Notes under the pieces: generated by a model
What the model was told of the DNA's origin: nothing
Database searches by the model: none
What the model saw: the letters and a program-made list of their open reading frames with translations, nothing else
Assembly (NCBI GenBank): GCA_905235615.1
Contig: CAJOMB010000009.1
Coordinates: 1 to 28,806 of the forward strand
Source of the DNA: an uncultured Bacteroidales bacterium
GTDB lineage: Bacteria > Bacteroidota > Bacteroidia > Bacteroidales > UBA932
Direction of reading: 5' to 3'
Length of the DNA: 28,806 nucleotides
Part shown: positions 13,291-21,113 of the stretch, in pieces
How the letters are laid out: each line of letters opens with the position of its first letter
Position numbering within the stretch: position 1 is the first letter of the stretch
Position numbers and translations under genes: made by a program

Positions 13291-14240
13291 CCGGACAGAA
13301 TTACAAAGTAAGCCAGGACGCCTTCCTGCTGGAATACCTCTTTCAAATCCTTCCCGGACAGTCCCGGACCGGCGTGAAGAACATGCTCGCCAAAGGGCAG
13401 ATTCTGGTGAACGGAGAAAGCCGGACGGCCTTTGACCAGCCGCTCAGGAAAGGAGACCGCATCACCATCCTCCCCAAGGGTATCTCTATTGCCCGGGCCA
13501 CCCGCAACGATGCCCGCGACGAAGTGGAGAAGGCCGGGGTGAAGTTCCTGTTCGAGGACGAGAACTATATCGTGGTGGACAAACCCTCCGGCATGCTCAC
13601 CGTGGCCACCGGCAAGGAGAAAAAGACATTGTACTCCCTCCTCAACGCATATATTAAGGTGAACGCCCGCATGCAGCGGAAGGAAGACCTCCTTTCCGGC
13701 AGGGAGCCCGACCGTTCCACCGCCAAAATCTGGATTGTCCACCGCCTGGACCGCGGGACGTCCGGCGTACTGGTCTTCGCCAAGAACGAAAGGGCCAAGG
13801 ATATCCTCCAGAGCAAATGGAAAGACCTGGTGGCCGAAAGAAAATACATTGCCTGGTTGGAAGGGAAGCTGGAAAAGGAAAGGGGCGCCGTCCAGAGCTG
13901 GCTGGCAGAGAATCCCAAGTCCCTCAAGATGGTCTCTTACGACCAGGAGGTAAAAGACAGCCAGCTGGCCATCACCCATTACCGGGTACTCTCCTACAGC
14001 CGTCACTATACCCAGGTGGAGTTTTCCCTCCAGACGGGCCGGAAGAACCAGATTCGCGTCCATGCCGCCTCGCTGGAGCATCCCGTGGCCGGGGACGAGA
14101 AATACGGGGCCCAGACAGACCCCGTGAAGCGCCTGGCCCTCCACGCCGGCACCCTGGTATTCCGCAACCCCTTCTCCGGCAAGATGGTGCGCTGCACCTC
14201 TCCCCTTCCGGACTGTTTTGAAATCTTCGAAAAAAGATGA
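13287..14240 (+). CDS. RluA-family RNA pseudouridine synthase
   Basis: 317 residues. An N-terminal S4-like RNA-binding domain (GVKNMLAKGQILVNGESRTAFDQPLRKGDRITIL, about 28-62) is followed by the pseudouridine synthase fold with the catalytic motif HRLDRGTSGVLVFAK around residues 152-166, the Asp being the nucleophile, and the later QTGRKNQIRVHAASLEHPVAGDEKYG block. Family members isomerise uridines in 23S rRNA or tRNA; which site this one modifies cannot be told. It overlaps both neighbours by ATGA junctions, indicating coupled translation. Confidence 0.9.
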   Translation: MTGQNYKVSQDAFLLEYLFQILPGQSRTGVKNMLAKGQILVNGESRTAFDQPLRKGDRITILPKGISIARATRNDARDEVEKAGVKFLFEDENYIVVDKPSGMLTVATGKEKKTLYSLLNAYIKVNARMQRKEDLLSGREPDRSTAKIWIVHRLDRGTSGVLVFAKNERAKDILQSKWKDLVAERKYIAWLEGKLEKERGAVQSWLAENPKSLKMVSYDQEVKDSQLAITHYRVLSYSRHYTQVEFSLQTGRKNQIRVHAASLEHPVAGDEKYGAQTDPVKRLALHAGTLVFRNPFSGKMVRCTSPLPDCFEIFEKR

Positions 14241-15109
14241 TTACGCCCACTGTCAAAGCCCCCGAATCGCCCAAGGCCGCCCTTGTGTTCGTGCATGGCA
14301 TGGCCTCCCATAAAAAGCGCTACTACCCTTTCATGACCTACATGGCCGAGAAAGGCTTCGCCTGCGTCATCTATGACCAGCGCGGCCATGGCGAAAGCGT
14401 CAGCTCGCCGGAGGAACTGGGCTACTTCGGGAAAGGCGGCTCCAAACTGCTCATGGAAGACTGTCTGGAAATCGTGAGATGGACCCGCGCCCAATATCCC
14501 GGCATTCCCGTCTTCCTCTTCGGCCACAGCATGGGTTCCATGGTGGTACGCTGCCTTGCCAAGCGCCACGACGCGGAAATTGACGGCCTCATTGTCTCCG
14601 GCACTCCCGCCCCCAGCCGGCTTGCCGGCATCGGAATCTTCCTCACCCGCATCATCAGCCTGTTCAAGGGAGAGCACTACCGTTCCAGGAAAATAGCCCT
14701 GCTCATGTTCGGGAAGCAGGAAAAACGCTTCGCCTCCGAAGGGATGCGCAACGCCTGGCTCTCCTCCAACAAGGCCGATGTCCAGTCCTTCAACAACGAC
14801 CCGCTCTGCGGCTTCAAATTCACCCTGAACGGCTACCGGACCGTGATGCAACTGGTCCGGGACACCTACTCCCCCCGAGGCTGGGAGGTGAATCATCCCG
14901 ACCTTCCCGTCCATTTCGTTTCCGGCGGAAACGACCCCTGCATGGGCTCCCTCTCCACCTTTGCCCGGATTGTAAGCTTCTTCCGGGGACGCGGCTACAA
15001 GAATGTCACCAGCAAGATTTATCCCGGCCTGCGCCACGACATCCTCAACGAAATCGGCAAAGAAGATGTCTGGACAGACCTTGAAGCCCTTGCAGAATCC
15101 TGGCTATGA
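14237..15109 (+). CDS. Alpha/beta hydrolase, monoacylglycerol lipase-like
   Basis: 290 residues. The serine hydrolase_4 pattern is complete: oxyanion VFVHGMASHKKRY near 17-29, YDQRGHGES near 47-55, nucleophile elbow GHSMGS with Ser98, an acid in VSGGNDP (about 235) and His in YPGLRHDILNE (about 265). No signal peptide, so cytoplasmic or peripheral. Lysophospholipase or monoacylglycerol lipase activity is usual for this subgroup; the true substrate is open. Embedded between a pseudouridine synthase and TcdA with 4-base overlaps on both sides. Confidence 0.85.
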   Translation: MITPTVKAPESPKAALVFVHGMASHKKRYYPFMTYMAEKGFACVIYDQRGHGESVSSPEELGYFGKGGSKLLMEDCLEIVRWTRAQYPGIPVFLFGHSMGSMVVRCLAKRHDAEIDGLIVSGTPAPSRLAGIGIFLTRIISLFKGEHYRSRKIALLMFGKQEKRFASEGMRNAWLSSNKADVQSFNNDPLCGFKFTLNGYRTVMQLVRDTYSPRGWEVNHPDLPVHFVSGGNDPCMGSLSTFARIVSFFRGRGYKNVTSKIYPGLRHDILNEIGKEDVWTDLEALAESWL

Positions 15110-15909
15110 CCACTCTGGAAAAAGCGGTTTTCAACCGCACCGAGCTCCTGGTAGGACCGGAAGGCATGACAGCCATTCAAAACGCCTCTGTCATTCTTTT
15201 TGGTTTGGGCGGAGTGGGCAGCTGGTGCGCGGAAGGCCTGGTAAGGAGCGGCATCCGCAAGCTCACGCTGGTCGATTCCGACTGCATCTGCATCACCAAT
15301 GTGAACCGACAGCTCATGGCCACCACCCAAACCGTAGGGAAAGTGAAAGTGGAAGTGCTCCGGGAGCGCCTGCTGCAAATCAATCCCAAGGCCGACATCC
15401 AGGCCATCCAGGCCATCTACAGCACCGAAACGGCCGACAGTTTCCAGCTGGAGCAATACGACTATATCCTGGACTGCATTGATTCGCTCAAAGACAAAAT
15501 GGACCTGCTGCTAAGGGCATCGGCCCTTCCGGGAACCCTTTTCAGCGCCATGGGCGCCGCCCTCAAGATGGACCCCACCGGTGTAAGAGTGGCTCCTTTT
15601 GCCGATGTCCGGGGTTGTCCCCTGGCCGCCGCCATCCGGAAGAAAATGCGCCGGGAACACAAATGGCCCGCCAAAAGCTTCCTCTGCGTCTATGACGAAG
15701 AAGTGCTGGAAAACAAAGGCAAGCAGACCGCCTGCGGCACCGAGCACTGCATGTGTCCCAGGAAATCGGAGGGAGACCCTTCGCTGGCCGGTCATGAATG
15801 GTGCAGTTCCAAGGCCGTTATCAACGGAACCCTGGCACACATTACGGCTATCTTCGGCTTCACCCTGGCCGGGCTGGTCATCGAGCACATTCTGGGCACA
15901 CGCCCCTGA
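15106..15909 (+). CDS. tcdA: tRNA threonylcarbamoyladenosine dehydratase
   Basis: 267 residues, E1-like ThiF fold. The ATP-binding LFGLGGVGSWCAEGL is at 31-45, followed by TLVDSDCICITNVNRQL (54-70), both matching TcdA/CsdL closely; SSKAVINGTLAHITAIFG marks the C-terminal domain. The enzyme cyclises t6A at position 37 of tRNAs to ct6A using ATP, usually with CsdE/CsdA sulfur-relay help that is not encoded here. The C-terminal 32 bases overlap the convergent Fur-family gene. Confidence 0.9.
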   Translation: MTTLEKAVFNRTELLVGPEGMTAIQNASVILFGLGGVGSWCAEGLVRSGIRKLTLVDSDCICITNVNRQLMATTQTVGKVKVEVLRERLLQINPKADIQAIQAIYSTETADSFQLEQYDYILDCIDSLKDKMDLLLRASALPGTLFSAMGAALKMDPTGVRVAPFADVRGCPLAAAIRKKMRREHKWPAKSFLCVYDEEVLENKGKQTACGTEHCMCPRKSEGDPSLAGHEWCSSKAVINGTLAHITAIFGFTLAGLVIEHILGTRP

Positions 15910-16279
15910 GCAGGTAACTCACCGTTTCCACCGCATACCCTTCCGGTGCTTTCACCGGCGGGACCGGCGTGTCTTCCAGGCAGAAGGTCCGGTGGCAGCG
16001 GGTGCAGTAGAAATGCACGTGGACGTCGTCGTCGTGGTCCTCATGATGGCTGTGGCAGAGCTCATAACGGACGCCGTCTCCCGCATCCTCCAGCACATGG
16101 ACCAGATGCGCGTCCCGGAAGGCCGTCAGCGCCCGGAAGATATTGCTCTTGTCAATGGTCTCCAAGCGCTCCTCCAGCTCCCTGAGCGAGAGCGGCCGAT
16201 GGCTTTCTCCCAGCGCACGGGCTACCAGAAGGCGGTTGGGCGTCACCTTTACGCCATGTTCCTCAAGCAGGTGTTCCAT
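15878..16279 (-). CDS. Fur-family metal-dependent regulator
   Basis: 133 residues from the ATG at 16,279. An N-terminal winged helix (MEHLLEEHGVKVTPNRLLVARAL...DKSNIFRALTAFRDAHLVHVL) precedes a His-rich metal region (CHSHHEDHDDDVHVHFYCTRC) and a C-terminal CPEC, giving two CxxC pairs of the structural zinc site. It is shorter than classical Fur and lacks a clear PerR or Zur signature, so the metal sensed is unknown. A TTG at 16,309 is in frame, but TATGATTG on the minus strand just upstream fits a promoter placing the start at 16,279. Its 3' end overlaps tcdA tail-to-tail. Confidence 0.85.
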   Translation of the reverse strand: MEHLLEEHGVKVTPNRLLVARALGESHRPLSLRELEERLETIDKSNIFRALTAFRDAHLVHVLEDAGDGVRYELCHSHHEDHDDDVHVHFYCTRCHRTFCLEDTPVPPVKAPEGYAVETVSYLLRGVCPECAR

Positions 16280-16326
16280 TGCAGAATGAAATGATGGCGA
16301 ATATTGCAATCATAAAAAAGTTTTCC

Positions 16327-16334
16327 TACCTTTG
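16327..16334 (+). promoter_or_regulatory. -7 promoter box of the SRP RNA
   Basis: Perfect TACCTTTG ending six bases before the first base of the RNA stem at 16,340. Confidence 0.7.
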
Positions 16335-16339
16335 CTCCC

Positions 16340-16437
16340 GGGAAAGTCTTACACGACCAGCTCCCTCTGAACTCCCCCAGGGCAGGAATGCAGCAAGGGT
16401 AGGAGGTTGTAGCGGTGCGATGTAAGGGGCTTTCCCT
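16340..16437 (+). ncRNA. ffs: Signal recognition particle RNA (4.5S type)
   Basis: The conserved SRP domain IV is visible: GAACTCCCCCAGGGCAGGAA followed by TGCAGCAAGGGTA, the asymmetric internal loop and tetraloop that bind Ffh. The ends pair: GGGAAAGTCTTACA at the 5' end with TGTAAGGGGCTTTCCC at the 3' end, and a TTTTTT run follows as intrinsic terminator. About 98 bases, the small bacterial form without an Alu domain. It is flanked by its own promoter and lies tail-to-tail with cytidine deaminase. Confidence 0.92.
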
Positions 16438-16445
16438 TTTTTCGT

Positions 16446-16922
16446 TCAATCCAGACTGCTGAAGACGAAAGGCAGGATGTCTTCCACCTTCCCGAACTTC
16501 ATGATTTTCTTTTTCCCCACCAGAATCACCTCCATCTTCTGATTGTACTTTTTCTGGTACTGGGCCATCACCTGGCGGCAGGAGCCGCAGGGCGTGGCCG
16601 GGCTGTTGCACAGGACGCCATGGTCGCTTCCGGCAATAGCCAGGGCCACCATGGGCACGTCCGGGTAATTGGCGCTGGCGGCGAACATGGCCGTACGCTC
16701 CGCGCAGAGACCGGAGGGATAGGCCGCGTTCTCCTGGTTGGCGCCCTTGACGACGGTGCCGTCGGAGAGCAGGAGGGCGGCTCCCACCTGGAACTGGGAA
16801 TACGGGGAATAGGAGCCCTTCTGGGCATCCAAAGCCGCCGCAACCAGCATCTGGTCACGCTCCGTCATTTCGGAGGGCGAGGCAAATTCCTCGTAGCGGA
16901 TTTTCAATTCTTTGCTTGCCAT
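16446..16922 (-). CDS. cdd: Cytidine deaminase
   Basis: 158 residues, homotetrameric-type cytidine deaminase. The zinc ligands and catalytic Glu are present: CAERTAMF (Cys73, Glu75) and PCGSCRQ (Cys112, Cys115); YSQFQVGAALLLSDG at 41-55 binds the nucleoside. It converts cytidine and deoxycytidine to uridine forms in pyrimidine salvage. The start lies 4 bases after the stop of the arginine deiminase-like gene, so both are probably one transcript. Confidence 0.93.
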   Translation of the reverse strand: MASKELKIRYEEFASPSEMTERDQMLVAAALDAQKGSYSPYSQFQVGAALLLSDGTVVKGANQENAAYPSGLCAERTAMFAASANYPDVPMVALAIAGSDHGVLCNSPATPCGSCRQVMAQYQKKYNQKMEVILVGKKKIMKFGKVEDILPFVFSSLD

Positions 16923-16926
16923 AGTG

Positions 16927-17850
16927 TCAGTCTCTTAACAGGGGAAGGGTGGAGCAGCGCAGCAGGCCGCCCATCTTGGAGATTTCCCGGTAAGGAACCG
17001 TCTCCACCGTCATTCCCCAATTTTCCCTCAAATGCCTGTTCAGGCGCGTGAAATGCTCTTCCGTCACCACCACGTCCGGGGCGATGGAGAACACGTTGGT
17101 GTTCATGTAATACATTTCCTCGGTGGTAATCTCAAACACGTTTTCCGGGCCGAAGATGTCTATCAGATGCTCCGCATCCCGGGGATTCATGAAGCCGCGC
17201 CTGTAGATGACGGCCTTGTCCTCCCCCACCGGCATGAAGGTGCAGTCCAGATGCAGGATGCCGGCATAAGGGTCCGTATCGCTTTTCAGAAGATTGAGCG
17301 GAAGGATGGTACGCTGCGGGAATATCATCTTCAGGTACTCCAGGGCCAGCCGGTTGGTACGGGCTGTCTTCACCTGACGGTAGTCCGGGAAATCGTACTG
17401 ACCCAGGAAGATGTAATCCTTGTACAGAATCACGTCCCCGCCCTCTACATGCACGGCTTCGGGCAGGTTGTAAATCTGTTTGTAATGGACTTGCCTGTAA
17501 ATGTCTTCGTAAGCGTCAATCTCTTCCTGGCGGTCCGGAATAATGTTGGAGACGATAATCTTGTCATCAATCACAAAGCCCACGTCCCGGGAAAAAATCT
17601 GGTTGCAGTTCTGCACCAGGCGGGGCCGATGCACCTTTACGCCATATTTGAGGAGGATGGACTCGAAAGCGGCCATCTCCCGCACGACATCCTCTTCCTG
17701 AGGATAGACGCCGTTCTTGACGGACTCGTAGGATTTGCTGTCGTACGTCTGGTCCAGCGAAGGAACGGGACCGCTGGAATAGGGCATTCCCAAAACCACT
17801 TCCCGAAGCCTGGACGTTTCCGACGAGACATGAAGTTGCATAGGTGTCAT
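16927..17850 (-). CDS. Arginine deiminase/amidinotransferase-fold protein
   Basis: 307 residues of the guanidino-group-modifying (GME) superfamily. Visible elements are the N-terminal SETSRLREVVLGMP, NCNQIFSRDVGFVID (70-96), the EGGDVILYKDYIFLGQ segment with Glu and Asp, ILHLDCTFMPVGEDKAVIY with the catalytic His, and GGLLRCSTLPLL with the nucleophilic Cys near the end. Substrate is undecided: agmatine, dimethylarginine or arginine deimination, or amidino transfer. A second ATG at 17,841 may be the true start because the promoter box lies only 12 bases before 17,850. Confidence 0.85.
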   Translation of the reverse strand: MTPMQLHVSSETSRLREVVLGMPYSSGPVPSLDQTYDSKSYESVKNGVYPQEEDVVREMAAFESILLKYGVKVHRPRLVQNCNQIFSRDVGFVIDDKIIVSNIIPDRQEEIDAYEDIYRQVHYKQIYNLPEAVHVEGGDVILYKDYIFLGQYDFPDYRQVKTARTNRLALEYLKMIFPQRTILPLNLLKSDTDPYAGILHLDCTFMPVGEDKAVIYRRGFMNPRDAEHLIDIFGPENVFEITTEEMYYMNTNVFSIAPDVVVTEEHFTRLNRHLRENWGMTVETVPYREISKMGGLLRCSTLPLLRD

Positions 17851-17861
17851 AAATTACTTGG

Positions 17862-17869
17862 TAAAGATA
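17862..17869 (-). promoter_or_regulatory. -7 promoter box of the deiminase-cdd operon
   Basis: TATCTTTA on the minus strand, one base off the consensus. Divergent from the mnmA promoter 40 bases away. Confidence 0.45.
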
Positions 17870-17909
17870 ACACTTTTTATGCAAACTGCCAATTTCGCAA
17901 AAAAAAGCG

Positions 17910-17917
17910 TACCTTTG
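17910..17917 (+). promoter_or_regulatory. -7 promoter box of mnmA, leaving almost no leader
   Basis: Perfect TACCTTTG ending five bases before the mnmA ATG at 17,923. Bacteroidota transcripts usually begin four to seven bases after this box, so the mRNA would be leaderless or nearly so. Confidence 0.6.
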
Positions 17918-17922
17918 TACCC

Positions 17923-19311
17923 ATGGACAAGAGCAAAATCAAAGTGTGCGTGGGGCTTTCCGGCGGGGTGGACTCGTCGGTGGCCGCCTGGCTCCTCAAA
18001 CAGGAGGGCTATGACGTATTTGCCATGTTCATGCAAAACTGGCACGACGCCGACGCCACCCTCCACGGAGACTGCGAATGGGAGGAAGACCGCTTCGTGG
18101 CAGAGATGGTGGCCCGGAAAATAGGCATCCCCTTCTATTTCGTGGACCTTTCCAAGCAGTACCGGCAGCGGGTGGTGGACTACATGTTCGACGAATACGC
18201 CAAGGGCCGCACGCCCAATCCCGACGTGCTCTGCAACCGGGAAATCAAGTTCGACGCCTTCCTGCAGGTGGCCGAAAAATACGGGGCCGATTACGTGGCC
18301 ACGGGGCACTATTGCCGGAAGGAGGAGATTCCCGGTGGTGTTTTCCGTCTTTTGGAAGGGACGGATCCCAATAAGGACCAGACGTACTTCCTCTGCCAGC
18401 TCTCCCAGGAGCAGCTCCGAAGGACGCTCTTCCCCATCGGCCACCTCACCAAGCCGGAAGTAAGGAAGTTGGCCAAGGAGGCGGAACTGCCATCGGCCGA
18501 TAAAAAAGACTCGCAGGGCATCTGTTTCGTGGGCAAGGTGGACCTTCCCACCTTCCTGAAGCAGAAACTCTCCTCCGTGGAAGGCGACGTAGTGGAGGTT
18601 TTCGACGCCTACTACGCCACGGACCCGCTGTACGTCTGGCAGCAGGAAACCCTCGGCCGCCTGCTCAAAGAGGGGGAAGTGCTGGACCGCACGGTCCATT
18701 ACGCCCCGGAAGAGAAGATTCTCACCTCCGACGGCAAACCCTTGGGCGTGAGCCCCTTCGAGGAAGCCCGGGTGGCCGACCTCACGGAGGAGGCGCTTCA
18801 GAAGCTCTCCACTCCCCTCACCTACTCCATCACCTTTGAGACGGAGACCTACCGCAGCGGCAAGAAGCATATCCGGAAAACCCGGTACAAGGAGAACCCC
18901 TGCGGCCGCATCGCAGGCCGGCACGAGGGGGCCCAGTTCTATACCATCGGCCAGCGGAAAGGCCTGGGCATCGGAGGCCATGCAGAGCCCGTCTTCGTGA
19001 TTGCCACGGACATGGCGGCCAACCGCGTCTATGTGGGGGAAGGCCATAACCACAAGGGCCTGAGCCGCTTCTGCCTCCGGGTGGCCCCGGAAGAAATCCA
19101 TTGGATAAGGCCGGACCTTGCCATGGCCTGCGGGGAGATGCGCCGCTACCGGGTGCGCATCCGCTACCGCCAGCCCCTCCAGAGCGCCACGCTCCTGATG
19201 CGGGAGAGCGGCCTGTACATTCTGTTTGACGGCCCCCAGCGGGGCATTTCCCCCGGACAGTTCGCCGTCTGGTACGACGGAACGGAAATGCTGGGAAGCG
19301 GAGTTATCTGA
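17923..19311 (+). CDS. mnmA: tRNA 2-thiouridylase MnmA, long form with insertion
   Basis: 462 residues against about 360-380 for typical MnmA. The P-loop SGGVDSS (13-19), NPDVLCNREIKF with catalytic Cys104, GHYCRK (128-133), KDQTYFLCQLSQEQL, and GICFVGK with Cys201 are intact, as is YTIGQRKGLGIGGH at 340-353. It installs the sulfur of s2U34 in Lys, Glu and Gln tRNAs using ATP and a sulfur relay. The extra roughly 90 residues (about 222-335) lie just before YTIGQRKG, where other MnmA proteins have only about 20. Reading open upstream to 17,032 is antisense to the deiminase gene and is rejected. ABC-F gene follows after 2 bases. Confidence 0.93.
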   Translation: MDKSKIKVCVGLSGGVDSSVAAWLLKQEGYDVFAMFMQNWHDADATLHGDCEWEEDRFVAEMVARKIGIPFYFVDLSKQYRQRVVDYMFDEYAKGRTPNPDVLCNREIKFDAFLQVAEKYGADYVATGHYCRKEEIPGGVFRLLEGTDPNKDQTYFLCQLSQEQLRRTLFPIGHLTKPEVRKLAKEAELPSADKKDSQGICFVGKVDLPTFLKQKLSSVEGDVVEVFDAYYATDPLYVWQQETLGRLLKEGEVLDRTVHYAPEEKILTSDGKPLGVSPFEEARVADLTEEALQKLSTPLTYSITFETETYRSGKKHIRKTRYKENPCGRIAGRHEGAQFYTIGQRKGLGIGGHAEPVFVIATDMAANRVYVGEGHNHKGLSRFCLRVAPEEIHWIRPDLAMACGEMRRYRVRIRYRQPLQSATLLMRESGLYILFDGPQRGISPGQFAVWYDGTEMLGSGVI

Positions 19312-19313
19312 CC

Positions 19314-21113
19314 ATGCCCAGTTATCTTCAAATAGAAAACATTTCCAAGAGCTACGGCCCCAAAGTGCTGTTCCAGGGCATCGACTTCAACATCAACGAA
19401 GGGGACAAGGTGGCGCTCATCGCTCCCAACGGGGCGGGAAAGACGTCCCTGCTGCGCATCCTGGCCGGCAAGGACTCCTCCGACAGCGGCGGCAAAATCC
19501 TCTTCCTCAAAGACATCCGCATCGCCTTCTTAGAGCAGGAATACGCCTTCGACCCGCAGAAATCCATCTTCCGGCAAATCATGGACGCATCGGCCCAATG
19601 GACGGAAAGCCTGGACCCGGACCATCTGTGGCAGTATGAACTGCGCGTGACGCAGCTTCTTATGCAGTTCGGCCTTACAGACCCGGAGAAGCCCATGAAG
19701 GACCTGTCCGGCGGAGAGGTGAAGCGGGTGGCCCTCACGCAGATGCTGGCCTCCGAGGCCGATTTCTACATCATGGACGAGCCCACCAACCACTTGGACA
19801 TAGACGCCATCGAGTTTCTGGAAAGCCACCTCAAACACAGCCGCTGCACCCTTTTCATGGTCACCCACGACCGCTATTTCCTGGACCGGGTGTGCAATAC
19901 CGTGATGGAACTGGACCGCGGAAACATCTACATCTACCGCGGAGACTACATGAACTACCTGGAAAAACGCCAGGAAAGGATAGAGAATTACAATGCCGAG
20001 ACCGAGCGGGTGAGGAACCTCTACCGGCGGGAGTTGGAATGGATGCACGCCAGCCCCTGCGCCCGCACCGGCAAGGCCAAATACCGCAAGCAGGCCTTCT
20101 GGGACATCAAGGAAAGGGCCGATGACAGCTATGTGGAAAAGAAGGTGGACCTGAGCGAAACGCAGATCAAGGGCACCTATTTGGGAAACAAGGTGATCAA
20201 CTGCCGCGACGTGAGCTTCTGGTGGGAGGACAAATGCTACCTGAGTCACTTCAGCTACAATTTCCAGCGCTATGAGCGGATTGGCATCGTGGGGCGCAAC
20301 GCCGCCGGGAAAACCACCTTCCTCAACCTCATCACCGGAGGCTGGAAGCCGGAAATGGGCGGTACGCTGGAGGGCGTCATCGAACTGGGAGAATCCCTCA
20401 AAATTGGCTATTACCACCAGAGCGGGATGCAGTTCAAGCCAGGCCAGACGGTGCTGGAAACCGTGAACGACACGCATCTTCTGAGCCGGTTCCTCTTTAC
20501 GCACGACATGCTCCAGAACCCTGTGGAGAGGCTCTCCGGCGGGGAAAGACGACGACTGTACCTCCTGACCATCCTCCTGCAGCAGCCCAACTTCCTCATC
20601 CTGGACGAGCCCACCAACGACCTGGATATCGTCACGCTGGAAATTCTGGAAGAATACCTGATGGAGTACAAGGGCTCTCTGGTCATTGTCTCCCACGACC
20701 GTCACTTCCTGGACCGCCTGGCAGACCACCTCTTCGTCTTCTGCGGAGACGGCGTGGTGAAGGATTTCGTGGGCAATTACACGAAGTACCGGAGCTTCAT
20801 CAAAGACTACGAGGCGGCGCAGAAGAAGATGGCCGATCAGGTCGGCCATGACGGCACCGTCATGCCCGGCTCCGACCGGGCATCTAAACCCAGAACCCCT
20901 TCCAAGCGAAAACTCACCTGGAAGGAGCAGCAGGAGCTCAAGGCCCTCGAAGAGGCGCTTCTCCGCTTGGAGGCGGAAAAGGCCCATCTGGAGCAGAAAC
21001 TTTCCGGCGGGCAGCTGCCCATGGAGCAGCTTCAGGCGGCATCGGCCCGATATGGAACCCTCAAAGAAGAACTGGATGCCGCAGAAATACGCTGGCTGGA
21101 ACTCTCGGAATGA
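19314..21113 (+). CDS. ABC-F ATPase, Uup-like
   Basis: 599 residues with two ABC domains on one chain and no membrane segment. First domain: APNGAGKTS (38-46), LSGGE (about 130), MDEPTNHLD. Second: GRNAAGKTTF (about 325), LSGGERRRL (about 407), LDEPTNDLD. The linker EKRQERIENYNAETERVRNLYRRELEWMHASPCARTGKAKYRKQAF is the ABC-F P-site tRNA interaction motif region; a Glu/Leu-rich C-terminal coiled coil (about 530-595) points to the Uup branch. Acts on ribosomes, not in transport. Overlaps the lipoate ligase gene by 4 bases. Confidence 0.9.
   Translation: MPSYLQIENISKSYGPKVLFQGIDFNINEGDKVALIAPNGAGKTSLLRILAGKDSSDSGGKILFLKDIRIAFLEQEYAFDPQKSIFRQIMDASAQWTESLDPDHLWQYELRVTQLLMQFGLTDPEKPMKDLSGGEVKRVALTQMLASEADFYIMDEPTNHLDIDAIEFLESHLKHSRCTLFMVTHDRYFLDRVCNTVMELDRGNIYIYRGDYMNYLEKRQERIENYNAETERVRNLYRRELEWMHASPCARTGKAKYRKQAFWDIKERADDSYVEKKVDLSETQIKGTYLGNKVINCRDVSFWWEDKCYLSHFSYNFQRYERIGIVGRNAAGKTTFLNLITGGWKPEMGGTLEGVIELGESLKIGYYHQSGMQFKPGQTVLETVNDTHLLSRFLFTHDMLQNPVERLSGGERRRLYLLTILLQQPNFLILDEPTNDLDIVTLEILEEYLMEYKGSLVIVSHDRHFLDRLADHLFVFCGDGVVKDFVGNYTKYRSFIKDYEAAQKKMADQVGHDGTVMPGSDRASKPRTPSKRKLTWKEQQELKALEEALLRLEAEKAHLEQKLSGGQLPMEQLQAASARYGTLKEELDAAEIRWLELSE

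Noticed and set aside
17032..17922. Open frame extending mnmA upstream by about 297 codons
   Set aside because: It is antisense to the deiminase-like gene, has no MnmA similarity, and crosses a perfect promoter box; the P-loop domain begins at 17,923.
19530..20987. Long minus-strand open frames inside the ABC-F, peptidase (24,761-26,329), mnmA (17,854-19,101) and RluA (13,095-14,144) genes
   Set aside because: They are mirror frames of GC-rich codon third positions, with no family motifs; the plus-strand proteins are clear.
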